DNA of 64,000 bases from Candidatus Roseilinea sp. (GTDB lineage Bacteria > Chloroflexota > Anaerolineae > J036 > Brachytrichaceae). A program made the translations under genes and the position numbers. Below the pieces are notes generated by a model. The model made no database searches. It was not told the DNA's origin and was given only the letters and a program-made list of their open reading frames with translations. Position 1 is the stretch's first letter; the number at the start of each line of letters is the position of its first letter. Below, piece by piece: positions 1 through 9,743 of this stretch. Where the stretch lies: assembly GCA_026003755.1 (NCBI GenBank), contig BPHV01000001.1, positions 310,001 through 374,000 of the forward strand, given 5' to 3'.

Positions 1-80
1 CGCTGGCCATCGCCGGCGGCGTGCTGGAGGCGGTGTTCAGCATGCGCGAGCGGTGGCAAACGGCGAACGGCAAACGGTAG
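1..80 (+). CDS. C-terminal fragment of an unidentified protein, cut by the window edge
   Basis: An open frame runs from the window edge (codons from base 3) to a TAG at 78-80 and gives about 25 residues that end in ERWQTANGKR. Nothing upstream is visible, so the family cannot be named. The coding-like composition and the clean stop before the convergent gene at 143 suggest the tail of a real gene. It could also be a chance open frame. Confidence 0.35.
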   Translation, partial: LAIAGGVLEAVFSMRERWQTANGKR

Positions 81-142
81 GCCAGGCGCGGCCTCGCCCG
101 TTCAACCGCCGTTGCGGTCGCAAGCCTGCGCCTCCCCCAAGG

Positions 143-1291
143 TCAGGCAGACGATGAGAAGGCCGGCATCTCCGTGTATGGCGTGAAGCACGGCGGGCCG
201 GCGGCATAGCGGATGCGCTTCGTCGTCAACTCGGCCACGCACGACCACAGCGTCGTGAGCGAGCCGGTTAGGCCACACATCGGCGCACTCCGGTCGGCCA
301 TGATCGCCCCGGCGTAATCGAGCAACGCATCAACCGACAGGTCGGCCAGGCGTAAATCGGCGTGGCGCGCCTGCGGATTCACTTGGCGCTGCAGAAAGGC
401 CAGCCGGCATTCCGAGTTCGCGAACGCGCGGTTGCCCTGCAGGGGGCGCATATCGGGATGGCGGAAGTGGTTGGTCGCCGCGCAAACGTCTTGTGCGCCC
501 GATGCAAGGTCGCGCTCGATCACCCGCACGCGGCGCGGGTCGGCCTCGATCACGAAGGCGTCGCGCGCATCGGCCAACAGGTAGTTCAGCGAGCTGAGGT
601 GCGGGATGCGCGTCAACAGGTCGCGCGCCTCGCGCGCCGTGCGGCACAGCTCCAGCGCAATGCGCGGCACCAAGTGAAACGGCACGCCAGGCTTCACCTC
701 GTCCTCAGCCGGCGTCTCGGTCATCACAACGTGGAGCGCGACGAACAGGCCATAGCTGTTCATCCCATCATACCGGCCACAGGGCACGCTGCCGCGCGCG
801 CCAACGCTGGGATAGGCGCAGCAGTCCGGCGCAAAGCGAATGCGCTGCCGGCGGGCCTGTTGTGGCAAGTAGTCATAGTTGCGGCCGACGACCACGCGGC
901 GCCCCTCTTCGCCGGCGGTCGCCGGGGAGGAGACAAACCAGACGAAAGTCGAACAGCCCTCGGCCAGCTCACAGCCGACGGCTTGCCGCGGCGACAGTCG
1001 GGCTTTCAGGTTCACTCGGCAGCACTTCCGCCACAGCTCGCGGGCCGGCAGGCGCTGCGCGTCGGCGTAGGCGCGCAGCTCATCCACCAAGTGAGGATGA
1101 ATGTCGCGCAGCACATCGTGACAGGCATCCGCGAAGCGCGCCGCCGGCGGTGGCCACCACCAGAACTGCATGCGGAAGGGCGGATCGGCTTCGCCCAGCG
1201 CGTAACCGAGTTGCGCGTGGCTGCCGTGGAGGTCGAAGAACCGGTAATCGGGCACTTCCTCCCAGGGTGGTAGACCGGCAGAAAGTTCCAT
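143..1291 (-). CDS. C45-family autoproteolytic acyltransferase/hydrolase-like protein
   Basis: This is a protein of about 382 residues resembling the peptidase C45 / acyl-CoA:6-aminopenicillanate acyltransferase family (Ntn-hydrolase fold). Members self-cleave before a Cys that becomes the N-terminal nucleophile. Visible support is a Gly-Cys pair (AEGCSTF, Cys about 113) followed about 25 residues later by VVVGRNYDY, the usual GRNxD signature, and a later CAATNHF segment. The open frame extends 13 codons upstream, but the Met at 1291 begins the conserved region better. It has no signal peptide. In bacteria such proteins hydrolyse amides or acyl-amino acids; the substrate cannot be told here. 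It converges with the fragment at 1-80 and lies downstream of the giant gene on the opposite side of a hairpin-bearing gap. Confidence 0.7.
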   Translation of the reverse strand: MELSAGLPPWEEVPDYRFFDLHGSHAQLGYALGEADPPFRMQFWWWPPPAARFADACHDVLRDIHPHLVDELRAYADAQRLPARELWRKCCRVNLKARLSPRQAVGCELAEGCSTFVWFVSSPATAGEEGRRVVVGRNYDYLPQQARRQRIRFAPDCCAYPSVGARGSVPCGRYDGMNSYGLFVALHVVMTETPAEDEVKPGVPFHLVPRIALELCRTAREARDLLTRIPHLSSLNYLLADARDAFVIEADPRRVRVIERDLASGAQDVCAATNHFRHPDMRPLQGNRAFANSECRLAFLQRQVNPQARHADLRLADLSVDALLDYAGAIMADRSAPMCGLTGSLTTLWSCVAELTTKRIRYAAGPPCFTPYTEMPAFSSSA

Positions 1292-1450
1292 CCCTGCTGC
1301 GCACAAATTATCGCACCGGCCGATGGACAAACAGAACTTCAGGGTGAAGCTTGCCCCACCGGCGCCGTGGAGCGCGTGCGCGCCATCCTGCCGGCCGACG
1401 GCAGCGCCTTCGGCCTCGCCGCCGATGGCGTGATGCTACGTAGGTGGCCC

Positions 1451-1483
1451 CGATCTCCTCCCCCAACTCGGGGGAGGAGATCG
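1451..1483 (-). terminator. Perfect 14-bp hairpin downstream of the giant gene
   Basis: Bases 1451-1464 (CGATCTCCTCCCCC) are an exact inverted copy of 1470-1483 around a 5-nt AACTC loop. The hairpin begins 12 bases past the stop of the giant secreted protein gene on the minus strand, so a transcription-ending or mRNA 3'-protecting role is likely. No U-tract follows on either strand, so it is not a textbook Rho-independent terminator. A dispersed REP-like palindrome is an alternative. Confidence 0.55.
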
Positions 1484-1495
1484 AGGTGAGGCACG

Positions 1496-4400
1496 TTAAG
1501 GTCGGATCACCACCGGCACGAAGGCAAAAGTAGAGGCCGGTTTATGCGCCACCGGCAGGAAGGCACGATACACCTCCACATCTACCGGGTCGGCATCGCG
1601 TACAAGCGGCGGCTCGCCGTCGGCGTAGCTGCTGATCACCACGCTATTGTTCACCGTCGGGTTGCTCAGCGCGTTGGTGTTCACCTGCGCCGTGACCGTC
1701 AGCTCGGTCGTGCCACCCGCCGGCACCAATACGTTCTCCCACACCAACGTCTGCCCGCTCTGCGCATACCCAGGCGTCGCGCCCACCAGCGTCAGCGCCG
1801 TCGCCAGCGTATCCGACACGCGCACCGTCACCGACACCCCGCCGCTGTTGCTCAGCACAATCGTGTAGGTCACCAGATCGCCGATGCGCACCTGCGTCGG
1901 TGTCACCTCCTTGCGCGTGTCCACGTTGTCCAGGCTCCCGCTCAGCAGATTGTTGACCACGATAAACTGCCAGCGCGCCCCGCCGTCGGCCTGCGTGGTG
2001 TCGCCATAGGCGTCCACCGCCGTCACCTGCCACCAGTACGTCCCCGGCGCCAGCCCATTCGTCGCGTGGCTCAGGCCGGCCGTCGCCGCGTTGTTCACCA
2101 CATCGCACAGGCCCCACGCCCTGCCCACGCACACATAGTAGCCGACCGCGCCACCGCTCGCCGTCCAGCTCAGCAGCGGGCTGTTGCCAACCATCGTGCC
2201 GCTGATCGGCGCAACCTTCTGGAACTCCGCCGGCCCGCCGCCCGGCCCAGAGCCGACGTTGTTGGCCGTCGTGAACGGCCACCACTGCCCGGCGTCCGCC
2301 AGCAGGAACGCCCCGTTGCCATCATGCGCCCACACCTGCCACCAGTACGTCCGCCCGGCCTGCGCGTTGGCCAGCACCAGGCTGGTGGCCGGTGCAAGCA
2401 CCTCAACGTGGTTCATCACGTCGCACAGCCCAGGCAGCGTCCCCACGCACACCGTGTAGCGCTGCGCGTTCGCCGCCGCGCTCCAGCTCAGCGTCGTGTT
2501 CGTCAGCACACCTGTCGCATTGGCCGCCGGCGCGCTCTTGCCAAACGTCCCCAGCGGCGAGGCCGGGTTGTTGCCCGTCGTGAAGCGCCACCACACCCCG
2601 CCGTCTGCCAGCGTCTGGCCGTTGGCGTTCACCGCGCGCACCTGCCACCAGTATGTCGTGTCATGCGCCAGCCCGCTCAGCGCGTAGCTCGTGCCGGCGA
2701 CGTTCACCCAGCTACCGCCGGTGGTCGAGCAGTCGCCCGGCAACGCGCCCACGCACACCGCGTAGCCCGTCGCCCCGCTCGCCGCGCCCCAGCTCAGCGT
2801 CAGGTTGGTCAGTTGGTTGGCGGCGTTGTTCGGCGGGCTGACCTTGCCGAACGGCGCCGGCGCGCTTGCCGCCGCCGCCGTGGTGAAGTACCACCACGCC
2901 CCGCCGTCGGCCTGCGCCTGCCCGCTGCCGTTCACCGCCCGCACCTGCCACCAGTAGGTCGTCGCCGGCTGCAAGCTCGGCGCGTTCCAGCTCGTAGCGC
3001 TGCCCGCGCTCACCCAGTTGCCGGTCACATCGCACAGATCGGCCTGCGTCCCCACGCACACTTCGTAGTTGCTCGCGTTCGCAGACGGCTGCCAGCTCAG
3101 CACCGCCGTCCCCGTCGGCACGCCGCTGGCACCCTGCAGCGGCTGCAACTTGCCAAAGCCCTCCGGCGCCGGCGCCGGATCGTTGGCCGTGGTGAACGCC
3201 CACCACTGCCCACCGTCTGCCTGGATGTCGAAGCCTAAGCCAGCGGCGCGCACCTGCCACCAGTACGTCGTCGCCGCCTGCAACGCCGGCGTCACCGCCC
3301 AGCTCGTCGCGTTGCCCACGTCCACCCAGCCGCCGGTCGCCTCGCACAGCCCCGGCGCGCTGCCGATGCACACCCGATACCCCGTCGCACCGCTGCTCGC
3401 CGTCCAGCTCAGCACCGCCGTCGCCGTCGGCACGCCCGTCGCCAGGTGCATCGGCAGCCTCTTGTTGAAGGCGCTGCCGGCCGCGCCCGGGTTGTTCCCC
3501 GTCGTGAAGTGCCACCACGCCCCACTGTCCGCCAACGTCTGGCCGTTGGCGTTCACCGCGCGCACCTGCCACCAATACGTCGTGTCGTAGCTCAGCCCGC
3601 TCAGCGCGTAGCTCGTGCCGGCGACGCTCACCCAGCCGCCGCTGGTCGAGCAGTCGTTCGGCAGCGCCCCCACGCACACCTCGTAGCCCGTCGCCCCGCT
3701 CGCCGCGCCCCAGCTCAGCGTCAGGTTGATCGGCTGGTTGGCGGCGTTGTTCAGCGGGCTGACCTTGCCAAACGGCGCCGGCGGGTTCGGCCCAAAGGCG
3801 GGAACTGTGGTGAAGTGCCACCACACGCTGCCGTTCGCCTGCGTACGCCCGCCGCTGCTGTTCACCGCCCGCACTTGCCACCAGTAGGTCGTCGCCGCCT
3901 GCAGCACCGGCGGATTCCACGCCGTGACGTTGCCCACGTTGAGCCATGTGCCGGTCACATCGCACAGCCAGGCCTGCGTGCCCAAGCACACCTCATAGTT
4001 GCTCGCGCCAAGCGCCGTTGTCCAGCTCAGCACCGCCGTCCCCGTCGGCACGCCGATCGCGCTCTGCAGCGGCTGCTGCTTGCTGAAGTCTGCCGGCCCA
4101 TCCGGCCGCGTGGTGAACGCCCACCACTGCCCGCCGTTTGCCTGCACGCTGAAGGTGCCGCCCAGCGCCTGCACCTGCCACCAATACGTCGTCGCCGCCT
4201 GCAACGCCGGCGTCACCACCCAACTGGTGTTGTTGCCCACGTTCACCCAGCCGCCGGTCGCCTCGCACAGCCCCGGCGCGCTGCCAATGCACACCTGATA
4301 CCCCGTCGCCCCTGTGCTCGCCGCCCAGCTCAGCGTCAGGCCGGTGGTCACCACGCCCGTCGCCAGGTGAGGCGGGGACTGCTTGGCAAATTCGGCCGGC

Positions 4401-7400
4401 GGGTGGGCGTTCTTCGTCGTGAACGTCCACCACACGCCGCCATTAGCCGGCGTCGTCCCACTGCCGTTCTTCGCCCGCACCTGCCAGAAGTACGTCGTCC
4501 CGGGGGCCAGGTTGCTCAGCGTATAGCTCAGCGCACTGCCCACGTTCAGCCAGGCGTTGCCAGGCATCGCGTCGCAACTGTTGACCGCCGTCCCGGCGCA
4601 CACCTCGTAGCTCGTCGCGCCGGCCGCCGCAAACCACTTCAGCGTCAAGCTGGCCGTTGGCAGGTTGAAGCTGCCGTTCAGCGGCGCATCCTTGCTGAAC
4701 GCCGCCGGCCCGCTGCTGCTCTGCGTCACAAAGTAGAAGTCCACCCCGTTGTCGGCAAACGTCCGCGTCGCGGTCAGCGTGCTGTAGGCGCGCACCTGCC
4801 AGTAATACGTCGTACCCGGCTGCAACGTCACGCTGAACGGCAACTGGTTGATGTAACGCGCGGTGTAAGGACCCACGTCCTGGAACCCACCGCCGCTCAG
4901 GTCGCACGCGCCCGGCACTGTGCCCATGCACACCTCATACCCATCCGATGAATCAGCAGCCGTCCACGTCAACTGCAGCACGGCCGGGTTGGTCGGCGCG
5001 CCAACCGCGCCGTTGGCCGGGTGCGTCTTCTGGAACGGACCGGGCACGGGCGGGTTGAGCGTCTTGAAGCCCCACGCCACGCTGTTGTTGGCCGCCGTGC
5101 ACCCACCGGCGTTGCACGCGCTTACCTGCCAGAAATACTGCGTCCCGTAATCCAGCCCCGTCAACGCGTAGCTGGCCACAGTCGTCGTAGTGTTGACCAG
5201 GCTGCACACGCCAATGTTGACGCCAACGCACACGCTGTAATACGTCTCGTCCGGCGTGTCCTGCCAGGTTAGATTCAAACCCAGCGGCTGGTCGGTGGCG
5301 TTGTTCGGCGGGTTGATCTTGGTGAACGCCTGCGGCGCGTTCGGCACCGTAGTGAACGGCCACCAAGCATTGCTGTCCGCGCCGGTGCTGCCGCCCGCGT
5401 TGTGCGCCGTCACCTGCCACACCAGCGTCGCCCCCGCCAGCAGCGGCCCGCTCAGCACCGCGCTGGTCGTCGTGCTGGTGACGCTGTAGCTGCAATCGCC
5501 CGCATACGCCCCCACGCACACCGTGTAGCTCACCGCGCCGGTCGCCGCCTGCCACTGGAACGTCACGTTCTGCGTCGGCACGTTGGTCGCATTGAAGCTC
5601 GGGCTGAGCTTGTTGAACGGGTCGGGCCCGTTGGGCAGCGTGGTGAACGACCAGAACGCCAGCGTGCTGCCGTTGGCCGGCGTGGTGTATGTGCCGTTGG
5701 TGGCCAGCACCTGCCAGTAATACGTCGTGTTCGGCTGCAGCGGCAGGTCGTTCAGCACCCGGAAGTAGGTGTTGCCCAGGCTCGCGAACTGCCCCGGCCC
5801 GCCGCCGACGATGTTGCAATTGTTGGGCGCCGTGCCCAGGCACAGCTTGTAGTCGTTTGCGTTGGCCGCCGCCGTCCACAGCAACTGCGCTGTGTTGGTG
5901 TTGACGTTGATCGCCCCGTTGCTCGGAGCGAACTTGTTGAAGCTGCCCACCGTCGCCGCCGTCTGGAACGACCAAAAGCTGCCGCTGTTGGCCTCGGTGC
6001 AGCCGGCGCTGTTGCACGCCCGCACCTGCCAGTAATATAGCGTCCCGGCCGCCAGGCCAACAACCGAGGCGCTGGTGTTCATGCCAACGTCCGTCCACGT
6101 GCCGCACGACGTGGTCGTGCTCACGCAGTATTCATACTTGTCCACTACACCGCCGGCTGTGCCCCAGCTCAACGTCGGATTGGTCGGCAAGTTGGTGGCG
6201 GTGTGGGCCGGGTTGAGTTTGCTGAAGCCGCTCCCGCTCGGCGCGCTGACCACCGTGAAGTTCCAGTGCCCGCCAGGGCCGTTCGCATCGGTGAACACCG
6301 TGCAGCCGACGTCCGCGCACGCCCGCACCTGCCAGTAATACGTCGCCCCGGGCGTCAGGCCGGTCAGGTTGACGCTGGTGTTCGTCCCGTTATTCGTGCT
6401 CGGCGTGCACCCGTTCGTCGTGCTGTAGCAGTAGCGGTAGTGGTTCACCCCACTCGCCGCGCCCCACTGCAACGTCACGTTGGTCGGCTGCCCCGTCGCC
6501 CCGTTGCTCGGGCTGCTCTTGCTAAACCCGCTCGGCGCGCCGACCACCGCGAAGCTCCAGTGCGTGCCGCCGTCCGCATCGGTGAACACCGTGCAGCCGC
6601 TGTCCGCGCACGCCCGCACCTGCCAGTAATACGTCGCCCCAGGCGTCAGGCCGGTCAGGTTGACGCTGGTGTTCGTCCCGTTATTCGTGCTCGGCGTGCA
6701 CCCGCTCGTCGTGCTGTAGCAGTAGCGGTAGTGGTTCACCCCCGTTGATGCGCCCCACTGCAACGTCACGTTGGCCGGCTGCCCCGTCGCCCCGTTGCTC
6801 GGTGCGGTCTTGTTGAAGCTGCTCGGCGCGTTGACTACGGTGAAGCTCCAGTGCCCGCCGCTCGCATCGGTGGACACCGTGCAGCCGCTATCCGCGCACG
6901 CCCGCACCTGCCAGTAATACGTCGCCCCAGGCGTCAGGCCGGTCAGGTTGACGCTGGTGTTCGTCCCGTTATTCGTGCTCGGCGTGCACCCGTTCGTCGT
7001 GCTGTAGCAGTAGCGGTAGTGGTTCACCCCACTCGCCGCGCCCCACTGCAACGTCACGTTGGCCGGCTGCCCCGTCGCCCCGTTACTCGGTGCGGTCTTG
7101 TTGAAGCTGCTCGGCGCGTTGAGCACCGTGAAGTTCCACCACGCCCCGTTGTTCGCCCCGCCGTTGCAGCCGGAGCTGTTGCACGCCCGCACCTGCCACT
7201 CATACGTCGCGCCGGGCGTCAAGCCGTTCAGCGTGAAGCTGCTGACGTTGCCCACGTTCTGCCAGCTCCCGTTGCACGTCCCGTTCGGATTGGTGTCGTA
7301 GCACACCTCGTAGAAGGTGGCATCGCCGACCGTCGTCCAGCTCAGGTTCAGCCCGTTGACCGGCTGGCCGCCTGCCCCGTTGGCCGGCGTGTTCTTGTTG

Positions 7401-9382
7401 AAGCCGCTCTGCGTTGGGACGTTCCCATACGTGAAGGTGATGTCCTGCAGGGCCGGGCTGGCCTCGGTGGTGCGGTCGCGCCACAGCACCACCCGATAGC
7501 GCGCGTAGCGCCCGCTCACCCCGCTCAGGCTCTGCGTCCACGCCCCGTTGCCCATCGCCCCGACCTGGACCCAGCTTGGATTGTTCAGCGCGCTCGGGTT
7601 ATCGCCGGCCGCCACGAACAGCGTGATGCCCGTGCCGGCAGCGATGTTGGTGTTGGCCTGCACCTGCGGCCAGGCCGAGCCGGCCTGCCCGCTGTCCATC
7701 AGCATGGACTCCAGCACGCCGTAATTAGGGAAGGCCGTGCCGTAGGTGGGGCGCGGCTGGCTGAACCCGTTGCCGTTGGTGCCGCGCGCGGAGCCGAAGG
7801 AAGCATACGCGCCGGGAGAGGACTGCACCGGCAGATCAAAGGCGTACATGCCATACGGCGCAGCATTGTTTGTGTTATGGAAATACACCAGCCCGTTGGT
7901 GCCGCCGGTCCAGTATAACGATAAATAGATCGGACTTATGCCCTGTCGCCCGATTAGCAGGTCGACCCGGTTATCCGCATTCAGGTCGCTCAGGCTCAGC
8001 CCGCGGAAGCCAAACCCATGGTTGTGATCCCAATAGCTGGTCGCTGTACCGCTGGTCGGCAGCGGCCCCCAAAACACGCGGGTGAATCCGCCGTGGTAAT
8101 TCAGTAGCGCCACGTCGCGCTGGCCGTCGTTGTTCAGGTCGGCCACAGAAACCTTTTGTGCGCCCACACCGGGCAGGTCGGTGCGGGCAGCGGTCGAGTA
8201 GCTCACCCCATACGTCCCGCCGGCCTGACCCCAGTATACATAACTATTGAGGTAGCGGGTGCTGTTGTTGTCGAAGTTCGCGAAGATCACCTCCGGCCGG
8301 CCGTCGCCGTTCAGGTCGGCTACGGCGACGCCGCTACCCCCGCTGGTCGGCAGGACGGTGCGAGCGGCGGTGCTGTAAGTCACCCCATACGTCCCGCCGG
8401 CCTGCCCCCAGTAGATATAACTGTTAACGTTGAAGGTGCTATCGTCGTTGGTGTTCGAAAAGATCACCTCCGGACGCCCGTCGCCGTTCAGGTCGGCTAC
8501 GGCGACGCCGCTACCCCCGCTGGTCGGCAGGACGGTGCGAGCGGCGGTGCTGTAAGTCACCCCATACGTCCCGCCGGCCTGCCCCCAGTAGATATAGCTA
8601 TCGATGAGGTGGGTGAAGCCATTGCTGTAGTTCGCGAAGATCACCTCCGGACGTCCGTCACCGTTCAGATCGGCCACCGCCACGCCAGTCGCCGAGTTCG
8701 TGGGCAGGTTGGTGACGGCCGAAGCCGAGTAGCTCACCCCATACGTCCCGCCGGCCTGCCCCCAGTAGATACTGCTATTAGTAGCGAGAAGAGAGAGGAT
8801 CACCTCCGGCCGCCCGTCGCCGTTCAGGTCGGCCACCGCGACGCTGAACCCGCTGCTCGAGGGCAGGTCGGTGCGGTCAGTAGCGCTCCAGCTTGGGTTG
8901 TTCGTAAGGCCGCCGCCCCAGTAAATCTGCCCACCAATGGTGCCTTGCCAGTTCACGAACAGCAGCTCGGAGACGCCGTCGCCGTTCAGGTCGCTGGAGT
9001 AGGGGTTGCCCTGGTCAGACTGCCAGTTGCCGGCCAGGCGCAGCGTTTGGCCGCCGGCGGCGTCGCCTGGCCCCTGGCACCAGGCGCCCGCGCCGGCGCA
9101 CACGCCAAAGGTGCCGGTCGGCACGGCAAAGCCGGCGAGCGTCGGGCGGTAGTATTGGGTCGTCCCGCTGGGTTGCACGCTCAAGCCGGTGCTTGGCGTG
9201 CTCCACTCGGTTTGCGTCCATGTGCCGCCGGTCAACGGCGCGGCCTGGGCCGGGGGCGGGTTCAGCGCCGCCCCGCCAAACAAACTCGCCACCAGCGCGA
9301 GCTGGGCTACAACATGAAGCAGCACGCTTCGCGCGCCACGTCGGCGCGCTAACGATGGGCTAAACTGGGTATCGCTTTGCAT
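1496..9382 (-). CDS. Giant secreted FG-GAP / FN3-like repeat protein (2628 aa)
   Basis: This is an extracellular or cell-surface protein. The start is set by an AAAGGAG Shine-Dalgarno 6 nt before the ATG at 9382; an earlier in-frame start at 9490 would lie inside the promoter. Order of parts: signal peptide (hydrophobic LLHVVAQLALVASLFGG, then AQAAP); a Cys-containing segment; about seven FG-GAP/VCBS blades with DLNGDGRPEV calcium-binding loops (roughly residues 130-480); a stretch resembling a carbohydrate- or coat-binding domain; 18 FN3-like modules of about 95 residues, each opening with a FxK-x-P motif and ending near TYYWQVRA; then a DUF11-type domain (TPTQVRIGDLVTYTIVLSN) and a short tail. 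Most modules hold a Cys pair spaced about 8-10 residues. No catalytic domain or sortase signal is seen. Adhesion or sheath formation is plausible but inferred. Confidence 0.85.
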   Translation of the reverse strand: MQSDTQFSPSLARRRGARSVLLHVVAQLALVASLFGGAALNPPPAQAAPLTGGTWTQTEWSTPSTGLSVQPSGTTQYYRPTLAGFAVPTGTFGVCAGAGAWCQGPGDAAGGQTLRLAGNWQSDQGNPYSSDLNGDGVSELLFVNWQGTIGGQIYWGGGLTNNPSWSATDRTDLPSSSGFSVAVADLNGDGRPEVILSLLATNSSIYWGQAGGTYGVSYSASAVTNLPTNSATGVAVADLNGDGRPEVIFANYSNGFTHLIDSYIYWGQAGGTYGVTYSTAARTVLPTSGGSGVAVADLNGDGRPEVIFSNTNDDSTFNVNSYIYWGQAGGTYGVTYSTAARTVLPTSGGSGVAVADLNGDGRPEVIFANFDNNSTRYLNSYVYWGQAGGTYGVSYSTAARTDLPGVGAQKVSVADLNNDGQRDVALLNYHGGFTRVFWGPLPTSGTATSYWDHNHGFGFRGLSLSDLNADNRVDLLIGRQGISPIYLSLYWTGGTNGLVYFHNTNNAAPYGMYAFDLPVQSSPGAYASFGSARGTNGNGFSQPRPTYGTAFPNYGVLESMLMDSGQAGSAWPQVQANTNIAAGTGITLFVAAGDNPSALNNPSWVQVGAMGNGAWTQSLSGVSGRYARYRVVLWRDRTTEASPALQDITFTYGNVPTQSGFNKNTPANGAGGQPVNGLNLSWTTVGDATFYEVCYDTNPNGTCNGSWQNVGNVSSFTLNGLTPGATYEWQVRACNSSGCNGGANNGAWWNFTVLNAPSSFNKTAPSNGATGQPANVTLQWGAASGVNHYRYCYSTTNGCTPSTNNGTNTSVNLTGLTPGATYYWQVRACADSGCTVSTDASGGHWSFTVVNAPSSFNKTAPSNGATGQPANVTLQWGASTGVNHYRYCYSTTSGCTPSTNNGTNTSVNLTGLTPGATYYWQVRACADSGCTVFTDADGGTHWSFAVVGAPSGFSKSSPSNGATGQPTNVTLQWGAASGVNHYRYCYSTTNGCTPSTNNGTNTSVNLTGLTPGATYYWQVRACADVGCTVFTDANGPGGHWNFTVVSAPSGSGFSKLNPAHTATNLPTNPTLSWGTAGGVVDKYEYCVSTTTSCGTWTDVGMNTSASVVGLAAGTLYYWQVRACNSAGCTEANSGSFWSFQTAATVGSFNKFAPSNGAINVNTNTAQLLWTAAANANDYKLCLGTAPNNCNIVGGGPGQFASLGNTYFRVLNDLPLQPNTTYYWQVLATNGTYTTPANGSTLAFWSFTTLPNGPDPFNKLSPSFNATNVPTQNVTFQWQAATGAVSYTVCVGAYAGDCSYSVTSTTTSAVLSGPLLAGATLVWQVTAHNAGGSTGADSNAWWPFTTVPNAPQAFTKINPPNNATDQPLGLNLTWQDTPDETYYSVCVGVNIGVCSLVNTTTTVASYALTGLDYGTQYFWQVSACNAGGCTAANNSVAWGFKTLNPPVPGPFQKTHPANGAVGAPTNPAVLQLTWTAADSSDGYEVCMGTVPGACDLSGGGFQDVGPYTARYINQLPFSVTLQPGTTYYWQVRAYSTLTATRTFADNGVDFYFVTQSSSGPAAFSKDAPLNGSFNLPTASLTLKWFAAAGATSYEVCAGTAVNSCDAMPGNAWLNVGSALSYTLSNLAPGTTYFWQVRAKNGSGTTPANGGVWWTFTTKNAHPPAEFAKQSPPHLATGVVTTGLTLSWAASTGATGYQVCIGSAPGLCEATGGWVNVGNNTSWVVTPALQAATTYWWQVQALGGTFSVQANGGQWWAFTTRPDGPADFSKQQPLQSAIGVPTGTAVLSWTTALGASNYEVCLGTQAWLCDVTGTWLNVGNVTAWNPPVLQAATTYWWQVRAVNSSGGRTQANGSVWWHFTTVPAFGPNPPAPFGKVSPLNNAANQPINLTLSWGAASGATGYEVCVGALPNDCSTSGGWVSVAGTSYALSGLSYDTTYWWQVRAVNANGQTLADSGAWWHFTTGNNPGAAGSAFNKRLPMHLATGVPTATAVLSWTASSGATGYRVCIGSAPGLCEATGGWVDVGNATSWAVTPALQAATTYWWQVRAAGLGFDIQADGGQWWAFTTANDPAPAPEGFGKLQPLQGASGVPTGTAVLSWQPSANASNYEVCVGTQADLCDVTGNWVSAGSATSWNAPSLQPATTYWWQVRAVNGSGQAQADGGAWWYFTTAAAASAPAPFGKVSPPNNAANQLTNLTLSWGAASGATGYAVCVGALPGDCSTTGGSWVNVAGTSYALSGLAHDTTYWWQVRAVNANGQTLADGGVWWRFTTGNNPASPLGTFGKSAPAANATGVLTNTTLSWSAAANAQRYTVCVGTLPGLCDVMNHVEVLAPATSLVLANAQAGRTYWWQVWAHDGNGAFLLADAGQWWPFTTANNVGSGPGGGPAEFQKVAPISGTMVGNSPLLSWTASGGAVGYYVCVGRAWGLCDVVNNAATAGLSHATNGLAPGTYWWQVTAVDAYGDTTQADGGARWQFIVVNNLLSGSLDNVDTRKEVTPTQVRIGDLVTYTIVLSNSGGVSVTVRVSDTLATALTLVGATPGYAQSGQTLVWENVLVPAGGTTELTVTAQVNTNALSNPTVNNSVVISSYADGEPPLVRDADPVDVEVYRAFLPVAHKPASTFAFVPVVIRP
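6240..7118 (-). repeat. Three near-identical FN3-module repeats (~290-300 bp each)
   Basis: Units of about 6240-6537, 6538-6828 and 6829-7118 share very long identical runs, including the part encoding the YRYCYSTT and GLTPGATYYWQVRACAD segments. The other modules in the gene are clearly diverged. This points to recent tandem duplication inside the gene. Confidence 0.8.
8146..8890 (-). repeat. Tandem FG-GAP blade repeats at the nucleotide level
   Basis: Blades of about 180 bp repeat here. The pair around 8290-8400 and 8470-8580 is almost identical across the DLNGDGRPEVIF loop, the YWGQAGGTYGV stretch and the intervening linker. The divergence gradient toward both ends indicates expansion by recombination. 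Confidence 0.7.
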
Positions 9383-9474
9383 CTCAGCTCCTTTCCTTGG
9401 ATCCACACGGCGCGCCGTGCGTCTCTCGGCTTCGTTGCTCGCCGCGTTCGCTACGAGAACGCCTTCAGCGTTAG

Positions 9475-9503
9475 AGCGTAAACACCGCACGGCGATTTGT
9501 CAA
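9475..9503 (-). promoter_or_regulatory. Sigma-70-type promoter of the giant gene
   Basis: On the minus strand TTGACA (9503-9498) is followed after exactly 17 nt by TACGCT (9480-9475). The predicted start of transcription falls about 85 nt before the ATG at 9382. The -35 box is perfect; the -10 box matches 3 of 6 bases. Confidence 0.6.
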
Positions 9504-9743
9504 GGGGGGTAGCCCAAGGCCCAAGCTCTTCACAAAATACGTGTTAAAGTAGGGCAAGCGTAGGGCAATCGTCAGAATAGGCTAAGTGATTTCTAAGCAA
9601 CTTTTGGAACACGCCGCTACGGGTGGCGCATATGCCCGATGCGTCGCAACGTCCACAGGCCCCACGCCGTGCGCACGCGCGCGGTATTCGCCGGCATGGG
9701 GATCGTTCCACCACCTGCCCCCGCCTGGGGGTTCTGGCCTGTC

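Noticed and set aside
1331-1450. Possible gene remnant on the plus strand containing ACPTGAVERVRAILPADG
   Set aside because: The frame overlaps the start of the C45-type gene and runs into the hairpin, there is no start signal, and the ferredoxin-like ACPTGA is too short to trust.
1544-3238. Long open frames on the plus strand opposite the giant gene (also 3446-4951, 5402-6040, 6851-7918 and 8156-9352)
   Set aside because: They mirror the repeats of the minus-strand protein, are rich in Arg/His/Pro, have no Shine-Dalgarno or family motif, and follow from high GC plus repeated sequence.
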